DNA from: Streptomyces sp. 35G-GA-8 | GTDB taxonomy: Bacteria; Actinomycetota; Actinomycetes; Streptomycetales; Streptomycetaceae | Length of the DNA stretch: 64,000 bases | Reading direction: 5' to 3' | Assembly (NCBI RefSeq): GCF_023534745.1 | Contig: NZ_JAMHJQ010000013.1 | Span: forward strand, 191,054 to 255,053 | Part shown: positions 60,534 through 64,000 of the stretch, one piece after another | Layout: the number at the start of each line of letters is the position of its first letter | How positions within the stretch are numbered: the stretch's first letter is position 1 | Made by a program: the position numbers and the translations under genes | The notes under the pieces: generated by a model | Database searches by the model: none | What the model was told of the DNA's origin: nothing | Seen by the model: the letters and a program-made list of their open reading frames with translations, nothing else

Positions 60534-61175
60534 TCAGCTGGTCCAGAAGTCCCACCAGCGGGTCAGGACGAGCATCCCGATGACTCCGGTCCACAGCACC
60601 GGCGGCACCCAGTGGAACTCGCCGAGCGCGCTCCGCAGGCCCGCGGGCGCGGGCAGGATCCCGTGCTCGACGTTGTGCGCGGTGACGTAGCAGAACATCA
60701 CGATCGTGGCGACCCAGGCCAGACAGCACCACAGACACAGCGAGTTGATGCTGTAGAGCGACTGGTACTGGAGCCAGGTGCAGAAGCCGACGCCGAAGAG
60801 CGTTCCCGCGTTCAGACCGAGCCAGAACCAGCGCCGGTAGCGCGCCCCGGCCAGCAGCCCCGCGCCGACGCCGATGACCACCGCGTACGCGGCAAGCCCC
60901 AGCATCGGGTTGGGGAATCCGAAGACCGAGGCCTGTTCGCTCTTCATGATGTTCCCGCAGGAGACCACCGGATTCAGACTGCATCCCGGGGTGAAGTCCG
61001 GGTCCTCAAGCAGTTTGAACTTGTCGAGGGTGATCACCCAGGCCGCGAGCAGCCCGGCCGCTCCGCTGATCATCAGTACGAACGCGAAGGCCCGGCCGCC
61101 GCCCCACGCACCGCCACCGCCGGTGCCCTCCGTACGCTCGTCGGTGGTCCTGTTCCGGGCCAGTGCCGTTGTCAT
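60534..61175 (-). CDS. vitamin K epoxide reductase (VKOR) family protein
   Basis: 213 aa from ATG 61175. Four to five membrane helices; the loop Cys pair is in TPGCSLNPVVSCGN and the active-site CxxC is CLWC in INSLCLWCCLAWV. Bacterial VKORs re-oxidise a DsbA-like partner with quinone and so drive disulfide formation in secreted proteins. No DsbA-type gene is fused or adjacent. The nearby chaplins each have conserved Cys pairs and are possible clients (inference). Confidence 0.92.
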   Translation of the reverse strand: MTTALARNRTTDERTEGTGGGGAWGGGRAFAFVLMISGAAGLLAAWVITLDKFKLLEDPDFTPGCSLNPVVSCGNIMKSEQASVFGFPNPMLGLAAYAVVIGVGAGLLAGARYRRWFWLGLNAGTLFGVGFCTWLQYQSLYSINSLCLWCCLAWVATIVMFCYVTAHNVEHGILPAPAGLRSALGEFHWVPPVLWTGVIGMLVLTRWWDFWTS

Positions 61176-61238
61176 CACGTCCGCTGCTCCCCTGCCTCCG
61201 GTGGTCATCCGGTGTCTGTCCGTCCGCGCTTCCGACGC

Positions 61239-61745
61239 TCAGCCGCGCAGGCTGCGTACCGGCACCAGGCAGTGCGCCGCGCTGGTGAGCATCGCCTCGT
61301 CACCGGCGAAGGCACGCAATTGCTCCTCGGTGACGGGCCTGCCCGGTGTCGCCTCGGCCCAGGGCCGGGTGGCGACGATGAAGTAGACCTGCCCGTGATC
61401 CCGCGCGTCGCGCTCCCACCCCGGCGGGACGGGGCACTGCGCGTTCAGATACGGCATCGTCAGTACGGCGCGGCCCGCCTCCACCAGCAGCGTGATCGGC
61501 ACGTTGGGGTTCTTCGAGGCATCCACCAGATCGCCGCCGGGGATCAGCCCGATCTCGGCGAGCACCGTGCGCATCGTCTCCTCGCCGGCCTCCGTCCCGT
61601 CCCTGCCGTCCCCGAGTGAATAGGCGAGCAGGAAAGGCGGGTTGCGTTCGCCGTCGGCGGGATCGCTGGTCCAGGAAATAACCGAGAGAGTGCCCAGCCG
61701 GGAGGCGTTCCGCGCAGTGATCGAGCCGGAATTGATAGAGGTCAT
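61239..61745 (-). CDS. DUF5949 family protein
   Basis: 168 aa, soluble. The order LGTLSVISWTSD, PPFLLAYSLGDGRDG, VPITLLVEAGRAVLTMPYLN then AQCPVPPGW and the LTSAAHCLVPVRSLRG ending matches what I remember as DUF5949, a Streptomyces family of unknown function. It may be transcribed into the VKOR gene (64 bases downstream). No catalytic motif visible. Confidence 0.75.
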   Translation of the reverse strand: MTSINSGSITARNASRLGTLSVISWTSDPADGERNPPFLLAYSLGDGRDGTEAGEETMRTVLAEIGLIPGGDLVDASKNPNVPITLLVEAGRAVLTMPYLNAQCPVPPGWERDARDHGQVYFIVATRPWAEATPGRPVTEEQLRAFAGDEAMLTSAAHCLVPVRSLRG

Positions 61746-61849
61746 GCTGCGGCACAGTAGTGGCCCCCGGGGAATATCCGTGAGCCCGCTTCACCCAAGT
61801 GGGGGACCCCGCATGCCACTTCGGGACATCGCTCTCTCAATTTCGTTTT

Positions 61850-63394
61850 TCAGTACGAGACTTGTTTCTCCGTCCGCTTCATCTGGCCGCGCGCGGACGT
61901 GCCCCGCGTGGATGGAGAGAGCCAGGCGTGCCAGTCGCTCTGGCCCGGCAGATCGGGAAGGCGCAGAACGCGCCACCCCTTGGTGTACGCGGGCGGCGCG
62001 CCCTCCCCCGCCACCACGACGGCCACCGGCCGGTCGCGGGCGAGGGCGACGAGCCCCGCGGGGGTGATGGAGCCGTCGTGGCCCCCGGTCTGCCGTGACG
62101 CGCAGCCGGCGAGATAGGCGAGCCGTACGGCCTCCGCGCCGCTGACCACACAGGGCGGCCGTACGCCCTGGCGTGCCAGCTCCGCCGCCACCTTGCCGAA
62201 CGCCACCCTGTTGGTACGGCCACGCGCGGCGGCGCTGTCGAGGACCGCGTACTGCACCGCCAGATGCCCTGCCAGCAGCGCGGCGAGAGCGCCCACCGCC
62301 AGGGGCCGCGGCCGCGCCGCCCGGCCGATCCTGGCCAGACCCGTCGCCGCCGGCAGCGCGAGCAACGCGTAGGTGGGGAGAAGGAAGCGCGGCGCCGCGT
62401 AGCCGATGAGCAGGACGTACGGCACCGCCATCGACAGCCCGGCCAGCGTCGGCACCACCACGACGGCCGCCCTCTTCGCGCGCGCCGCGGCCAGCACCCC
62501 GCACAGCACGAGAAGCGGCAGCACGAACCACCACACCGCCGTGACGGGCCGCCGCCACGGAATGTCGCAGGGGCGGCAGAGCAGCCGCCCGTCGAGCGCG
62601 CGCACTTGGTCGTCGAAGGCGAGATGCCAGCCCAGGTCCCCCTGGATCGCGCTGGCGCGCCGCAGCCGCGCGGGGAGGCCGCCGTAACCGACGTACGCCT
62701 CGACGGCCCACGGCGCGCAGCCGAGGGCCGCACCCGCGGCGAGTGCCAGCAGCGGGAGCGGGCTGCGCCACGCCCCGACGAGAAGCGCGCAGGCGGCGAG
62801 CGGCAGGGCGAGCCAGAAGGCGTCGCTGGGCCGCATGAGCGCGACGAACGCCACGCCCCCGCACAGGCCGGCGAGGGCGGCGCGGTCGGACCGGTCGCGC
62901 ACGGCCCGCAGGAAGCAGCCGACCGCGAACAGGGACCCCAGCGCGACCCACAGGTTCGGCATGACCTGCGGACCGTAGAGGACGGTGATCCACAGTCCGG
63001 CGAACAGCGCGCCGGCGAGGGCGAGTACGGGTGCCGGGAGCAGCCGTCGCCACACCCACAGCGCGAGCAGGAGACCGCCGCCCGACAGCAGCGCGAGATA
63101 GACACGAAGGACTTCGACGGACGAGGTCAGGACGGTCACCGGCGCGATGAGGAAGGTGATGCCCCGGGCGCGAGGCGCGCTGAAGAAGGCGGCTTCGGCG
63201 TCCCGGGCGACCTGGCTGACGTAGACCGTCTCGTCCCAGCCGAGACCCGACCCGGGCACGACGAGGACCAGTTGGAGGAGGGTGTACGCCACCGCGACAG
63301 CGACGGGCCAGGCGAACCCACGGCCCACCCACCCGCCGCCGGCCCGGGGCTCCGTCCGGCCGGGGCCCGCGGCGACGGCCGGGGTCTCTGTCAT
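61850..63394 (-). CDS. GT-C-like polytopic membrane protein (ArnT/PMT-related)
   Basis: 514 aa from ATG 63394, about ten hydrophobic segments. The first loop has SGLGWDETVYVSQVARDAE, an acidic motif in the place of the catalytic Asp/Glu of GT-C glycosyltransferases, followed by APRARGITFLIAPV. The C-terminal soluble part contains PPCVVSGAEAVRLAYLAGC. Such proteins move a sugar from a polyprenyl-phosphate donor to an external acceptor; the acceptor here is unknown. It stands alone on the minus strand between DUF5949 and the truncated gene. Confidence 0.8.
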   Translation of the reverse strand: MTETPAVAAGPGRTEPRAGGGWVGRGFAWPVAVAVAYTLLQLVLVVPGSGLGWDETVYVSQVARDAEAAFFSAPRARGITFLIAPVTVLTSSVEVLRVYLALLSGGGLLLALWVWRRLLPAPVLALAGALFAGLWITVLYGPQVMPNLWVALGSLFAVGCFLRAVRDRSDRAALAGLCGGVAFVALMRPSDAFWLALPLAACALLVGAWRSPLPLLALAAGAALGCAPWAVEAYVGYGGLPARLRRASAIQGDLGWHLAFDDQVRALDGRLLCRPCDIPWRRPVTAVWWFVLPLLVLCGVLAAARAKRAAVVVVPTLAGLSMAVPYVLLIGYAAPRFLLPTYALLALPAATGLARIGRAARPRPLAVGALAALLAGHLAVQYAVLDSAAARGRTNRVAFGKVAAELARQGVRPPCVVSGAEAVRLAYLAGCASRQTGGHDGSITPAGLVALARDRPVAVVVAGEGAPPAYTKGWRVLRLPDLPGQSDWHAWLSPSTRGTSARGQMKRTEKQVSY

Positions 63395-63576
63395 ACGTCC
63401 CACGCTGCCCCGGCGCCGCCCGCCGGGCCATCGGGACAAGCCACTCGGACGAACGGCCGGAGACGGGGCAGGCGAGGAGCCACGGGCCCGCGGGCAACGG
63501 ACGTGAACCCGCCGTAGCCGCTCTCGATGCGCGCGGACCGTCTCGTGGTCCGCCGACCGAGCCGGTGTGTCCGGTG

Positions 63577-64000
63577 TCAGCCCAGTGTGAGCTGCCAGTA
63601 CGCCGCTTCGCGATACCCGTCGTCCGGTGGCGCCACTTCCACCGTGATCGGCATCCCCGCAGCGCTCCCGGCGACACGTACCGGCACGGTGACCGTCTCG
63701 CCTGCGCCGAGCCGCGGCAGAAGCGCCGCGCCTGCCTCCAGACGGTTGAGCCAGTCACTCGTGCTTCCGTCGTCGGGCCCGTAGTCGTCGAGGGGTTCGC
63801 CGGCACGTACGACAAGAGGGGCCGGCCCGTACTCGGAGACGCTTTCGTCCGCGGAGCCGCCACCGGGGCTCAGTGGTTCGTCTGTTCCGTTCTCGTACGT
63901 GACGGTGAAGCTGTAGGTACGCCCTTCCGGCTCCGGGAGCGGCCCGCTCACGGTCACCTTGAGCCCGTCCTCGTACCGCGCGGTGGTCCCGGGCGCCAGC
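63577..64000 (-). CDS. C-terminal part of a secreted-type hypothetical protein (truncated by window)
   Basis: The frame is open to the last base; only the C-terminal ~140 residues are visible (LAPGTTARYEDGLKVTVSGP onward). It reads as an immunoglobulin-like beta-sandwich: YSFTVTYENGTDEPLSP, PLVVRAGEPLDDYG, LGAGETVTVPVRVAG and a final YWQLTLG. This pattern (DUF4352-like) is common in Streptomyces lipoproteins. The start and any signal peptide lie outside the window. Confidence 0.6.
   Translation of the reverse strand, partial: LAPGTTARYEDGLKVTVSGPLPEPEGRTYSFTVTYENGTDEPLSPGGGSADESVSEYGPAPLVVRAGEPLDDYGPDDGSTSDWLNRLEAGAALLPRLGAGETVTVPVRVAGSAAGMPITVEVAPPDDGYREAAYWQLTLG

Noticed and set aside
1-64000. 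CRISPR arrays, tRNA or rRNA genes, integrase or transposase genes
   Set aside because: None seen on either strand; tandem repeats present are short-period coding or intergenic minisatellites, not spaced repeats.

Overview
This is a chromosomal segment of a Streptomyces species. The evidence is very high GC, SsgA-like, rodlin and chaplin genes, XRE/DUF397 and DUF6879 pairs, and a conserved housekeeping run (ispE, rsmA, rpfB, tatD, rsmI, pmt, penicillin-binding protein, ssgA-family gene) whose order I recall from the S. coelicolor SCO3148-SCO3158 area (recalled, not checked). No rRNA, tRNA, CRISPR array, intact insertion sequence or phage was seen.

Bases 1-8.0 kb look accessory. An ~810-bp imperfect inverted repeat comes first. 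Next is a whiJ/abaA-type regulatory cluster: an ATP-binding anti-sigma-like protein with two overlapping small genes, divergent from an XRE-DUF5753/DUF397 pair. A small inverted-repeat element lies across the DUF397 stop codon. It is followed by a formyltransferase, a DUF6879 protein with its small partner, and a two-gene operon of a short helical protein and an NB-ARC/TPR STAND NTPase. The last two share a short RIYQAGRD-like motif, at the C-terminus of one and the N-terminus of the other, which suggests an NLR-effector amyloid-signalling pair.

Bases 8-24 kb are core: isoprenoid and rRNA-methylation genes, resuscitation factor RpfB, TatD, RsmI, protein O-mannosyltransferase, a penicillin-binding protein, a Tat-exported DUF1259 protein, an SDR, a serine hydrolase, a CbiMQO nickel/cobalt ECF transporter with a Nur-box-like site, and an SsgA-like protein. 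Bases 24-37 kb hold a TetR-MMPL efflux operon with twin operators, a tricorn protease, a Baeyer-Villiger monooxygenase/hydrolase/SDR operon resembling mycobacterial mymA-lipR-sadH opposite a MerR regulator, and exonuclease III.

Bases 38-64 kb look like a cell-surface island. They hold a DUF2079 membrane protein, an ECF sigma factor with a Ser/Thr/Pro-rich membrane partner, three rodlins, two chaplins (one a 321-residue sortase-anchored double-domain form), an oxidoreductase, an ATP-grasp enzyme and a secreted GH26-like glycosidase. A tightly overlapped eight-gene Wzx/Wzy-type exopolysaccharide operon runs from 58314 down to 48140. Beyond it are a third chaplin with a BldN-like promoter, two small secreted proteins, a VKOR-family disulfide enzyme, DUF5949, a GT-C-like membrane protein and a gene cut by the window end. 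My inference is that hydrophobic rodlet proteins, a secreted polysaccharide and possibly disulfide formation are co-located here for building the aerial-hypha surface.
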